64,000 bases of DNA from Magnetospirillum moscoviense (GTDB lineage Bacteria > Pseudomonadota > Alphaproteobacteria > Rhodospirillales > Magnetospirillaceae). Below are positions 51,267 through 61,868 of the stretch, piece by piece. Within the stretch, counting starts at the first letter, position 1. Each line of letters starts with the position of its first letter. The position numbers and the translations under genes are program-made. Location: assembly GCF_001650635.1 (NCBI RefSeq), contig NZ_LWQU01000152.1:62001-126000 (forward strand). The letters run 5' to 3'. The notes below the pieces were generated by a model, which saw only the letters and a program-made list of their open reading frames with translations, was not told the DNA's origin and did no database searches.

Positions 51267-53375
51267 ATGACATCAGATATGGTGATGCTGCCGCCCCTTC
51301 GCGAGGAGCTGTCGTTGCATTGCGGCCCGGCGGCCCATGACGGCTCGCCCACCTGGACCATCCGCGACCCGGTGCGCAATCGCTTCTACCGCATCGGCTG
51401 GGCCGCCTTCGAGATGCTGAGCCGCTGGCATTTGGGCGACGCCCGGGCGGTGGCGCAGGATTTGCGCGACCACACCACCTTGCAGGTCGAGATCGAGGAC
51501 GTCGCCCAGATGGCCCAGTTCCTGGCCGGCCACCTGTTGACCCGGCCGATGGGGCCAAACGACACCGCCCGGCTGATCGAGCGGGCGGCGGCGCAGAAAC
51601 ATTCGTGGTGGAATTGGCTGTTGCACCATTACCTGTTCTTTCGCATCCCGCTGGTCCGCCCCGACCGCTGGCTGGGGGCGACCTTGCACCATGTGCGCTG
51701 GCTGGGCGGCCGGGGCTTCATGATCGCCACCGCCTTGGCCCTGCTGGCCGGGCTGGTGCTGGTGGGGCGCCGCTGGGACGAATTCGCCGCCACCTTGGTC
51801 GATACCTTCTCGCTGTCGGGCCTGGCCGCCTATGGACTGGCGCTGACCGTGGTCAAGGTGACGCACGAACTGGCCCACGCCTATACCGCCCGGCATTACG
51901 GCTGCCGGGTGCCGACCATGGGGCTGGCCTTCCTGGTGATGTGGCCGGTGCTCTATACCGACGTCAACGAGGCGTGGATGCTGGCGTCGCGCCGCCAGCG
52001 CCTGCGGGTCGGCTCGGCCGGCATCATGGCCGAGCTGGCCATCGCCGCCTGGGCCACCCTGGCCTGGGCCTTCCTGCCCGACGGAGCGGCCCGGCAGGCG
52101 GCCTTCGTGCTGGCGGCGCTGTCGTGGGTGTCGTCCTTGATCATCAACCTGTCGCCGTTCATGCGGTTCGACGGCTATTTCCTGCTGATGGACGGGCTGG
52201 AGCTGCCCAACCTGCATCCCCGGTCCTTCGCCATGGCGCGCTGGTGGCTGCGCGAGGTCTTGTTCGACCTGGGCGAGCGGGCGCCCGAACCGATGGCGCC
52301 GCCGCAACGCGCCGCGATGATCGCCTTTGCCTTTCTGGTGTGGATCTATCGGCTGACCTTGTTCCTGGGCATCGCCGTGCTGGTCTACCACTTCTTCATC
52401 AAGGCGGTCGGCATCATGCTGTTCGCGGTGGAAATCGGCTGGTTCGTGCTGATGCCGCTGGTCAGCGAAATCCGCGAATGGATCAAGCGCCGCCCGCTGA
52501 TCGAGAAGCGGCAACGCTGGCGCCTGACCGGCGGGCTGCTGGGGGCTCTGCTGGTGGCGTTGGCCCTGCCGTGGCCGACCCGCATCGAGGCCCCGGCCAT
52601 CATCCGCGCCCATCCGGTCACCATTCTTTATCTGCCCGGCCCGGCCCGGTTGGCCGAGCGACTGGTCGGCCCCGGCCAGATGGTGCGGGCCGGCCAGATG
52701 ATCTATCGCTTCGATTCACCCGACCTGGAACGGCGCCTGGCCATCGTCGACGCCCGCCTGGCCGGTCGCCAGGGCGAGTTGGAAACCGCCCGGCTGGATA
52801 TGGCCTACCGCGAGCGCTTGTCGGTCCTGACCGAGGACATCGCCCGCCTGCAGGCGGAACATGCCGCCCTGGTCGCCGAGCGCGAACGCCTGAACATCAC
52901 CGCCCCCCATGACGGTCGCCTGGTCGATCTGCCGCCGGCCCTGGATGTCGGCGACTGGGTGTCGGTGCACCTGCCGCTGGGTTTGGTGCAAGGACAAGTG
53001 GGCGCGGTCGCCACCGCCTATGTCGCCGAACATGATCTGGGTCGCATCGCCCCGGGGGCCGAGGTGACGGTGGTGCCGACCAGCCTGGACCATGACCGCC
53101 TGAGCGGGAAGGTCGCCACCATCGAGCCGGCCCCGGTCAAGCTGCTGGCCGACACCAGCCTGGCCAGCCAGCAAGGCGGCCCGATCGCCACCTTCGCCAG
53201 CCAGGCCGGCCCGATCCCGGAAAGCCCGTGGACCCGGGTGACCATCAGCTTGAATCAGCCGCCGCCGGCCCACGAATTGCCGGCCACCGCCCTGATCGAC
53301 GCCGAATCGGCCAGCCCGCTGGGGCGACTGGCCCGCTCGGTGCTGATCATCCTGGTGCGCGAATGGGGGGCTTGA
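51267..53375 (+). CDS. M50-family zinc metallopeptidase fused to an HlyD-like adaptor, with PqqD-like N-terminal segment
   Basis: A 702-residue inner-membrane protein. Residues 10-95 read like a PqqD/RRE-type winged helix (TWTIRDPVRNRFYRIGWAAF, then EMLSRW). Membrane helices from about 150 hold the zinc site HELAH (200-204) and the third-ligand motif FMRFDGYFLLMDG (Asp302). From about 460 the protein has lipoyl-like halves (RLAERLVGPGQMVRAGQMIY and ITAPHDGRLVDLPPALDVG) around a coiled coil, as in HlyD proteins. Similar fusions are annotated as putative peptide zinc metalloprotease. ATG 51267 is preceded by GAGG. It would act on a substrate at or in the inner membrane; the giant protein is the obvious candidate. 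Confidence 0.85.
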   Translation: MTSDMVMLPPLREELSLHCGPAAHDGSPTWTIRDPVRNRFYRIGWAAFEMLSRWHLGDARAVAQDLRDHTTLQVEIEDVAQMAQFLAGHLLTRPMGPNDTARLIERAAAQKHSWWNWLLHHYLFFRIPLVRPDRWLGATLHHVRWLGGRGFMIATALALLAGLVLVGRRWDEFAATLVDTFSLSGLAAYGLALTVVKVTHELAHAYTARHYGCRVPTMGLAFLVMWPVLYTDVNEAWMLASRRQRLRVGSAGIMAELAIAAWATLAWAFLPDGAARQAAFVLAALSWVSSLIINLSPFMRFDGYFLLMDGLELPNLHPRSFAMARWWLREVLFDLGERAPEPMAPPQRAAMIAFAFLVWIYRLTLFLGIAVLVYHFFIKAVGIMLFAVEIGWFVLMPLVSEIREWIKRRPLIEKRQRWRLTGGLLGALLVALALPWPTRIEAPAIIRAHPVTILYLPGPARLAERLVGPGQMVRAGQMIYRFDSPDLERRLAIVDARLAGRQGELETARLDMAYRERLSVLTEDIARLQAEHAALVAERERLNITAPHDGRLVDLPPALDVGDWVSVHLPLGLVQGQVGAVATAYVAEHDLGRIAPGAEVTVVPTSLDHDRLSGKVATIEPAPVKLLADTSLASQQGGPIATFASQAGPIPESPWTRVTISLNQPPPAHELPATALIDAESASPLGRLARSVLIILVREWGA

Positions 53376-53445
53376 TCCGCCTCAAGGTTCAGGCCGGCCG
53401 TCCGGGCTAGGGTAGCCCAACCTTCAAACAATTCCGGTTCGCGCC

Positions 53446-53742
53446 ATGCCCACACCCGACGACATCACCCAATTGCTGCGGGCGGTCATCGACCCCGATG
53501 TCGGCATCAACATCGTTGAGCTTGGCTTGGTGGAAAGCGTCGTCGTCGCGGATGGATTGGTGCGGGTCGATCTGATCATGACCACCCCGGCCTGCCCGCA
53601 GACCGGCCACCTGCAAGACGAGGCCGCCCGGGTGATCGCCAAGGCCGGCTTCGATACGCGGGTCACGGTGCTGGAGGCCCCGCTGTGGCAGCCATCCCGG
53701 ATGAGCGCGTTGGCCCGCAAAAGCCTGGGATGGGACGCATGA
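53446..53742 (+). CDS. DUF59/MIP18-family metal-sulfur cluster assembly factor
   Basis: A 98-residue cytoplasmic protein with the family core LRAVIDPDVGINIVELGLVESV and LIMTTPACPQTGHLQDEAAR. The Cys in TPACP is the conserved cysteine of SufT/PaaD-type proteins that help mature Fe-S proteins. It overlaps the membrane-protein gene that follows (ATGA). The same direction as the rubrerythrin and rubredoxin genes fits a role in Fe-S or iron-enzyme maturation. Confidence 0.85.
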   Translation: MPTPDDITQLLRAVIDPDVGINIVELGLVESVVVADGLVRVDLIMTTPACPQTGHLQDEAARVIAKAGFDTRVTVLEAPLWQPSRMSALARKSLGWDA

Positions 53743-54794
53743 GCCCGCCGCGCCTGCCGCTTTTGCTGATGGGGGCGATCTGTCTGCTGACCGGCATGGT
53801 GGCCGGGCTGGGCCGTCTGGGCTTCGCCATCCCCGACATGATCGGCATCCACCTGCATGGCCCCTTGATGGTGTGCGGCTTCTTCGGCACCGTCATCGGT
53901 CTGGAACGCGCCGTCGCCCTGCAAAGGCCCTGGACCTTCGCCGCCCCCTTCGCCACCGGCGGCGGCGGCTTGTTGATGCTGGCCGGCCAGGAAGTGCCCG
54001 GTGCGGTGATGCTGACCCTTGGGTCATGGGTATTCCTGGCTGGCGCGATCAGCGTGGTCCGCCGCCAGCCCGAGCCCTTTACCCGTCTGATGGCCCTGGC
54101 CGCCCTGTTGTGGGGTGTCGGCAACCTGTTGTGGCTGGCGGGCAGCCCGGTCGCCGAGATCGTTCCCCTGTGGGCGTCGTTCCTGGTGCTGACCATCGCC
54201 GGCGAGCGGCTGGAATTGTCGCGCTTCCTGCCGCCGTCCCGCCTGCGTCTGCCGACCATGGTGGTGCCGGTGGCGCTGATCGGATCAGCTGCGGCGGCCT
54301 CGGCCATGGGCTGGGGGCAGGCTTGGCTGCTGTTCGGGCTGGGCCTGGTGGCCCTGGTGGTCTGGTCGGCCATCAACGACGTCATCCGCCGCACCATCCG
54401 CCAGACCGGCCTGACCCGCTATGTCGCCATCTGCCTGGCCTCGGGCTATGGCTGGCTGGCGGTGGCGGGAATGCTGTTCCCCGCCCTGGCCGACGGGCTG
54501 GCAACACCTTTCTATGACGCCGCCCTGCATGCCCTGTTCGTCGGCTTCGTGTTCGCCATGGTATTCGGCCACGCCCCGGTGATCCTGCCGGCGGTGTTGA
54601 AGGTGCGGCTGCCGTTCAAACCCTATTTCTATGTTCCGTTGGCCCTGTTGCATGGATCGCTGCTGGCCCGGCTGGCCGGCGACTTCACCGCCAACGAGGC
54701 CCTGCGCATGGCCGGAGGCTTGGCGAACGTCGCCGCCATTCTCATCTTCATGGTGACGGTGGTGGCCACCGTCCTGCTGGCGCGAAACCAATAA
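53739..54794 (+). CDS. Multi-pass membrane protein, NnrS-like
   Basis: A 351-residue protein with about ten membrane helices. His-containing segments are MIGIHLHGPLMVCGFFGTVIG near the N-terminus, and ALHALFVGFVFAMVFGHAPV near the C-terminus. This pattern resembles NnrS-type heme/copper membrane proteins linked to nitric oxide metabolism, but overall identity is uncertain. It starts at ATG 53739, overlapping the DUF59 stop. Downstream genes are rubrerythrin and rubredoxin. Exact function unknown. Confidence 0.6.
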   Translation: MSPPRLPLLLMGAICLLTGMVAGLGRLGFAIPDMIGIHLHGPLMVCGFFGTVIGLERAVALQRPWTFAAPFATGGGGLLMLAGQEVPGAVMLTLGSWVFLAGAISVVRRQPEPFTRLMALAALLWGVGNLLWLAGSPVAEIVPLWASFLVLTIAGERLELSRFLPPSRLRLPTMVVPVALIGSAAAASAMGWGQAWLLFGLGLVALVVWSAINDVIRRTIRQTGLTRYVAICLASGYGWLAVAGMLFPALADGLATPFYDAALHALFVGFVFAMVFGHAPVILPAVLKVRLPFKPYFYVPLALLHGSLLARLAGDFTANEALRMAGGLANVAAILIFMVTVVATVLLARNQ

Positions 54795-54806
54795 TCGACA
54801 CAATCG

Positions 54807-54890
54807 ATTTCTATAAGAAATATTACGAGTTTCATCGATGAGATGAATTTCGATAGGGTCTCTCCATCAGCCGATCCCAAGGAGAGACCC
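54807..54890 (+). promoter_or_regulatory. Stacked inverted repeats and RBS-sequestering hairpin upstream of rubrerythrin
   Basis: Three dyads occur in 84 bases. ATTTCT-ATA-AGAAAT (54807-54821) and TTCATC-GATGA-GATGAA (54831-54847) look like operators. GGGTCTCTCC (54856-54865) pairs with GGAGAGACCC (54881-54890) across 15 bases. The last stem covers the AGGAGAG ribosome binding site directly before the ATG at 54892, so translation is likely conditional. Confidence 0.55.
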
Positions 54891-54891
54891 C

Positions 54892-55371
54892 ATGGCCGAC
54901 AACAACACCTCACCTACCATCAAGAACCTGGAAGCGGCCTTCGCCGGCGAATCCATGGCGAACCGCAAATACCTCTATTTCGCCCGCCGCGCCCGCGAGC
55001 TGGGCGCCGTCGAGGTCGCCGAAGTGTTCGAGCGCACTGCCGAGCAGGAAACCGCGCACGCCTTCGGCCACCTGGAACTGCTGTACCCGGCAGACCAACT
55101 GACGGTCGCCAAGATGCTGCAGCTGGCCATCGACGGCGAGACCTACGAATATTCCGAAATGTATCCGTCGTTCCGCCACATGGCCGTCCAGGAAGGCAAC
55201 CAGGCCGCCGTGGCCGAGATCGACGAGCAGATCGCCGAATCGAAGGAACATGCCGAACGCTTCGCCAAGATCCTCGCCACCGCCTCCAAGCGCTTCGCCG
55301 CCCTGGCCAAGGTCGAGGAAAAGCACGCCAACCACTATCGCGAAACCCTGGCCGCCTTCGGCGCCAAGTAA
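54892..55371 (+). CDS. Rubrerythrin-type diiron peroxidase (no rubredoxin domain)
   Basis: A 159-residue four-helix diiron protein. Ligand-bearing segments are [19 protein letters not shown] (Glu20), [18 protein letters not shown] (Glu53, His56), [11 protein letters not shown], and EHAERFAKI with EEKHANHY. It lacks the C-terminal rubredoxin domain of classic rubrerythrins, and the rubredoxin is encoded as a separate gene 16 bases downstream. It would reduce hydrogen peroxide using electrons from that rubredoxin. Confidence 0.9.
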   Translation: MADNNTSPTIKNLEAAFAGESMANRKYLYFARRARELGAVEVAEVFERTAEQETAHAFGHLELLYPADQLTVAKMLQLAIDGETYEYSEMYPSFRHMAVQEGNQAAVAEIDEQIAESKEHAERFAKILATASKRFAALAKVEEKHANHYRETLAAFGAK

Positions 55372-55387
55372 TCAGGAGGAACCCGCC

Positions 55388-55552
55388 ATGAAGAAGTACG
55401 TCTGCATCGTCTGCAACTTCGTCTACGACCCCGCTTTGGGCATGCCCGAGGACGGCATCGCCCCGGGCACCGCCTTCGAGGACATCCCCGCCGACTGGTG
55501 CTGCCCGGAATGCGGCGTCTCGAAGGACGATTTCGAACCTCTGGAGGGATAG
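55388..55552 (+). CDS. Rubredoxin
   Basis: A 54-residue rubredoxin with one iron bound by CIVC (Cys6, Cys9) and CPEC (Cys39, Cys42). The sequence [20 protein letters not shown] and the ending [18 protein letters not shown] match short soluble rubredoxins. AGGAGG sits before the ATG. It is the electron carrier between the reductase 3 bases downstream and rubrerythrin. Confidence 0.96.
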   Translation: MKKYVCIVCNFVYDPALGMPEDGIAPGTAFEDIPADWCCPECGVSKDDFEPLEG

Positions 55553-55555
55553 ATC

Positions 55556-56719
55556 ATGAGCGCCGCCAATGCCAACAACGTGGTCGTGGTCGGCAGCGGG
55601 TTGGGGGGATACACCCTGGCCCGCGAGCTGAGAAAGAAGGACCCCGCAGTGTCGATCACCATCGTCACCGGCGACGGCGGCGAATCCTATGGCAAGCCGA
55701 TGCTGTCCAACGCCTTGGCCCAAGGCAAGGACGTCTCGGCCCTGGTCCAGAAATCGGCCGCCCAGATGGCGGCCGACCTGGGGGCCACGCTGCTGACCCG
55801 CAGCTTCGTCAAGGAAATCGACCGCCAGGGCAAGACCATCACCGTCACCGGCCCCGACGGCCAGCCCCGCCCCCTGGCCTATGGCCGGCTGGTGCTGGCC
55901 ATCGGTGCCGATCCCCGCCCCTATGCGGTGCCGGGCTCGGACAATGTCCGCATCCACACCGTCAACGACCTTGACGATTACGCCGCCTGGCGCGACGGAC
56001 TGCGGCCCGGTCTGCGGGTCTTGCTGGTGGGCGCCGGCCTGATCGGGGCCGAATTCGCCAACGACCTGGCCTTGGCCGGCATGGTGCCGACCATCGTCGA
56101 TCCGGCGCCTTGGCCCCTGGGTCGGCTGCTGCCGCAGGAACTGGGGGCGGAAGTGGCGAAGGCGCTGGAAGGTGCCGGCATCACCTTGCGCCTGGGCCGC
56201 ACCATCGCCCGCATCGAACCAGGCCTGGCCCATCTGGATGACGGTACCGCCATCGCCTTCGACCGCGCGCTGTCGGCGATCGGCCTGGTTCCGCGCACCG
56301 GTCTGGCCAGCGCCGCCGGGCTCGCCATCGACAAGGGCATCGTCGTCGATCGCCGACTGACCACCAGTGACCCGTCGATCTTCGCCATCGGCGATTGCGC
56401 CCAGACCGAGGCTGGCCCCCTGCCCTTCGTGCTGCCGTTGATGGCCCAGGCCCGCGCCCTGGCCTCCACCCTGGCCGGCACGCCCACCGATCTGACCCTG
56501 CCGGCCCTGCCGGTGGCGGTGAAGATCCCCGCCCTGCCGACGGTGGTGTGCCCGCCGCCGCCCGGCATGGCGGGCGAGTGGCGGATCACCGGAACCGGCC
56601 CCGACCGCAAGGCGTTGTTCGTCGCCGCCGACGGGCAGCCGGTCGGGTTCGCCCTGACCGGCAACCATATCGGCGAGCGACAGGCGATGGCCCGGGACAT
56701 GCCGGCCATCCTGGCGTGA
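55556..56719 (+). CDS. FAD-dependent rubredoxin reductase
   Basis: A 387-residue NAD(P)H oxidoreductase of the rubredoxin/ferredoxin reductase family. It has VVVVGSGLGGYTLARELRKK (FAD dinucleotide fold), SYGKPMLSNALAQGKD, the NAD(P)H-binding RVLLVGAGLIGAEFANDLAL, and IFAIGDCAQTE (second FAD motif). The gene order rubrerythrin-rubredoxin-reductase forms a complete NAD(P)H-to-peroxide electron chain. A short Gly- and Pro-containing C-terminal domain follows. Confidence 0.9.
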   Translation: MSAANANNVVVVGSGLGGYTLARELRKKDPAVSITIVTGDGGESYGKPMLSNALAQGKDVSALVQKSAAQMAADLGATLLTRSFVKEIDRQGKTITVTGPDGQPRPLAYGRLVLAIGADPRPYAVPGSDNVRIHTVNDLDDYAAWRDGLRPGLRVLLVGAGLIGAEFANDLALAGMVPTIVDPAPWPLGRLLPQELGAEVAKALEGAGITLRLGRTIARIEPGLAHLDDGTAIAFDRALSAIGLVPRTGLASAAGLAIDKGIVVDRRLTTSDPSIFAIGDCAQTEAGPLPFVLPLMAQARALASTLAGTPTDLTLPALPVAVKIPALPTVVCPPPPGMAGEWRITGTGPDRKALFVAADGQPVGFALTGNHIGERQAMARDMPAILA

Positions 56720-57029
56720 TCGATTTTCCGAAGAAGGGGTCGACCGGGGTTCCGCAAGGGAACCCCGGTCGAGGCCAGCACCCCTGTGGGGGGGGAGGGG
56801 GGAGGAGCGCCGGCCGGTAGAAATGTCATCCCGATGTCAAAAAGACCGGGCAAACCTAACTAGCATGGTGGATGCTGCATTGCAAACATGATGCGCACAC
56901 CCATTTCGCTACATTAGCAATTATTCATATTGCTTGCAACCGCGGAATTCTGCGCCGATTGCGAGAGATCCATATCAGCGATGCAACAATGCGCAGGTGG
57001 AATGCGAAGACCGCATACCAATCTCCGCG
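56720..57029. other. Intergenic region between the rubredoxin reductase and clpB ends
   Basis: These 310 bases between convergent genes hold no gene I can support. A perfect 14-bp hairpin, TCGACCGGGGTTCC (56740-56753) with its complement (56759-56772) around GCAAG, lies just after the reductase stop. A C-run/G-run segment follows to about 56816. The stem lacks a T-run. The remainder, about 56860-57020, is AT-richer with no clear structure. Confidence 0.5.
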
Positions 57030-59618
<2,589 letters not shown>

Positions 59619-59698
59619 CTATTCCTCCGGCACGCGACGGACGCGACCTGGGCCCCACCCGGTGGCGACCCCTGGCGTCCTCGACAGAACAGACAATG

Positions 59699-59725
59699 AT
59701 GTAAGGGACTTTCCGCGTCCCGCAA
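59699..59725 (-). promoter_or_regulatory. Possible heat-shock (RpoH) promoter of clpB
   Basis: On the minus strand TTGCGGG (59725-59719) is followed after 11 bases by CCCTTACAT (59707-59699), loosely like the sigma-32 pattern CTTGAAA-N11-15-CCCATNT. It lies about 80 bases before the clpB ATG. The match is partial. Confidence 0.3.
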
Positions 59726-59734
59726 TGGCCCGAT

Positions 59735-60823
59735 TCACCGGGCCAGGACTTGGTCGCAGATGGATTTGGTGTCCCAACTGGACCGGGTCCCCAGGCTGGC
59801 CTTGATGTCGGGCCACATGGTCTCGAAGGTCTGGCGCCCCAGGTCGCGCAGATGGACCAGGAAGTCCCAGGCCGGCGCGTCCTTCGAGGTGATGCCCATG
59901 GCCGAAAGGTCGGCATCGGCCTCGATCCGGTGCAGGTTGACGCGGCGCAGGCCGGCCTCGGCCTTGACGTGGCCGGCATCGATCAACTGGTTCAGGGTCT
60001 CGATGGCGTGGACCTCGTGGACCAGGCTGGCCGATTGGGTGATCTCGCCGAGGCGGTCCATGATCTGGCGCGGCCCCCTGGGGACGCCGTCCCGGTGCAG
60101 CGGCGACAGCGTCACCAGCAGCAGGTCGTCGCAGCCGACCGTGCGCATATGATCGACCAGCGGGGCCAGCGGCGGATTGCCCATGACGCCGCCGTCCCAG
60201 TAATGGCGGCCATCGACCTTCACGCTTTGGACCGCGGGCGCCGAGGCCGACGCCTTCAGGGCATCGGGCGAGACCGCGCCATCGACGAACAACTGGCGGC
60301 GGCATTCCTCGATGTCGGTGGCGGCGACCATCACCGTCGGGATGCCCTTTTCCGGCCGGGCCAGGATCGCCGGCAGATCGGGAAACACCGTGCGCATCAC
60401 ACCGGCCAGGTAATTGCCGATACCGATATCCGGCGGCGCCAGGCTGGCGGCGGCGACGTCGGCGAAACGGGCCGCCGGGCTTTCGTCGATGTTCCAGCTG
60501 GGCGACAGGCCGATGGTGGCGACGAACGGATTGCCGCCCCAGAAGGCGGCCTGCGCCAAAGTGCCCCACAGATGCTCGATCTTGGCGCGGGCGGCCTCGG
60601 CCAGGCGCTTGTTGCGCGCTGCGGCGGGGCCGGAAAGCGCAGCCCCCTCATGCATGCCATAGGCGAGCGCGGTGGCGTTCAGCGCCCCGGCCGAGGCCCC
60701 CGACAGGCCGGCCAGTTCGACCGAGCCCTTGGCGACTTCGGCCAGCAAGCCTTCCAGCACGCCCCAGGTGAACGCGCCATGCGCGCCGCCGCCCTGCAGC
60801 GCCAATGCGATCTGCCGTGCCAT
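59735..60823 (-). CDS. Patatin-like phospholipase
   Basis: A 362-residue lipid acyl hydrolase with the Ser-Asp dyad of patatins. The oxyanion segment GGGAHGAFTWGVLEG (11-25), the nucleophile elbow GLSGASAGAL with Ser44, and the Asp motif YWDGGVMGNPPL are all present. No signal peptide or membrane helix is seen, so it is probably cytoplasmic. The ATG has GGGGAGG 7 bases upstream. It precedes clpB on the same strand by 116 bases but probably has its own promoter. The substrate is unknown. Confidence 0.9.
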   Translation of the reverse strand: MARQIALALQGGGAHGAFTWGVLEGLLAEVAKGSVELAGLSGASAGALNATALAYGMHEGAALSGPAAARNKRLAEAARAKIEHLWGTLAQAAFWGGNPFVATIGLSPSWNIDESPAARFADVAAASLAPPDIGIGNYLAGVMRTVFPDLPAILARPEKGIPTVMVAATDIEECRRQLFVDGAVSPDALKASASAPAVQSVKVDGRHYWDGGVMGNPPLAPLVDHMRTVGCDDLLLVTLSPLHRDGVPRGPRQIMDRLGEITQSASLVHEVHAIETLNQLIDAGHVKAEAGLRRVNLHRIEADADLSAMGITSKDAPAWDFLVHLRDLGRQTFETMWPDIKASLGTRSSWDTKSICDQVLAR

Positions 60824-60917
60824 GATGGGGCCTCCCCTGATGATTTTTATGTGGGAAAAAGCCTACGCCAAGCCCGGCCATTGGGCAATCGCGGCGAAAT
60901 TCTGCTAAGGTCCGCCC

Positions 60918-61868
60918 ATGTCGTCGATCCTGGCCGCGCTGGCCCCTATCTTCCTGCTGATCCTGCTGGGGCACCTGATCCGGCGCACCGGATTCGTGGC
61001 CGAATCCTTCTGGGCTTCGGCCGAGAAGCTGACCTATTTCGTGCTGTTCCCGGCCCTTTTGATCGCCAACCTGGCCGAGGCCCGGCTGGACGGCCTGCCG
61101 GTCGCCATGATCGCTGGGTCCCAGGCCGCCGCCATCCTGACCATGGCCGGCCTGATCACCGGGGCCGCCGCCTTGGGCTGGCGGGCCGGGCTGGATGGCC
61201 CCGGGTTCAGTTCGCTGTTCCAGTCGATGATCCGCCCCAACACCTATGTCGGTTTCGCCGCCGCCGCCGGCCTGTACGGCGCCCACGGCGTGACGCTGAC
61301 TGCCATCTGCGTCGCCATGGTGGTGCCGCTGGTCAACCTGTTATCCGTGCTGGCCCTGCTGCACTGGACCGGCAACGGCCGGGGAAGCGGCTGGCGGCTG
61401 GTGCTGCCGGTGATCAAGAACCCGCTGATCGCCGCCTGCCTGGTCGGCATCGCCCTTAACATGACCGGGATCGGCCTGCCGCCGATCATCGGGCCGTTCC
61501 TGAAGATCCTGGGCCAGGCGGCCCTGGCCATCGGCCTGTTGGCGGTGGGCGCAGGGCTTGAACCGGCGGCGGTCAGGAATGGCGGCATGTCCATGGGCTG
61601 GGCCGTGGCCGGCAAGCTGGTCGGCATGCCGTTCCTGGCCGGGCTGATCGCCTGGGGATTGGGATTGCGCGGCACCGAATTGGCGGTGTCGGTGCTGTAT
61701 GCCGGCCTGCCGGTGGCGCCCAACGCCTATGTGTTGGCCCGCCAGATGGGCGGCGACGCCAAGCTGGTGGCGGCGATGATCACGCTGACCACCCTGGTGG
61801 CCGGCCTGACCCTGCCGGTGGCGGGCGTGGTGGCGCAATGGGCCGGGTCTGCTATAGTCGGGCCATGA
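60918..61868 (+). CDS. AEC family transporter (auxin efflux carrier-like)
   Basis: A 316-residue inner-membrane protein with about ten helices in two halves. It has the family features PIFLLILLGHLIRRTGFVAE, YFVLFPALLIANLAEA, NTYVGFAAAAGLYG, and a C-terminal half with GLPVAPNAYVLARQMGGDAK. AEC members export small organic anions or amino-acid derivatives. The substrate here is unknown. The stop overlaps the ribonuclease R start (ATGA). Confidence 0.9.
   Translation: MSSILAALAPIFLLILLGHLIRRTGFVAESFWASAEKLTYFVLFPALLIANLAEARLDGLPVAMIAGSQAAAILTMAGLITGAAALGWRAGLDGPGFSSLFQSMIRPNTYVGFAAAAGLYGAHGVTLTAICVAMVVPLVNLLSVLALLHWTGNGRGSGWRLVLPVIKNPLIAACLVGIALNMTGIGLPPIIGPFLKILGQAALAIGLLAVGAGLEPAAVRNGGMSMGWAVAGKLVGMPFLAGLIAWGLGLRGTELAVSVLYAGLPVAPNAYVLARQMGGDAKLVAAMITLTTLVAGLTLPVAGVVAQWAGSAIVGP

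Noticed and set aside
53404-53418. GGGCTA-GGG-TAGCCC hairpin after the M50 gene as terminator
   Set aside because: The stem is short and lacks a T-run. It may be fortuitous.
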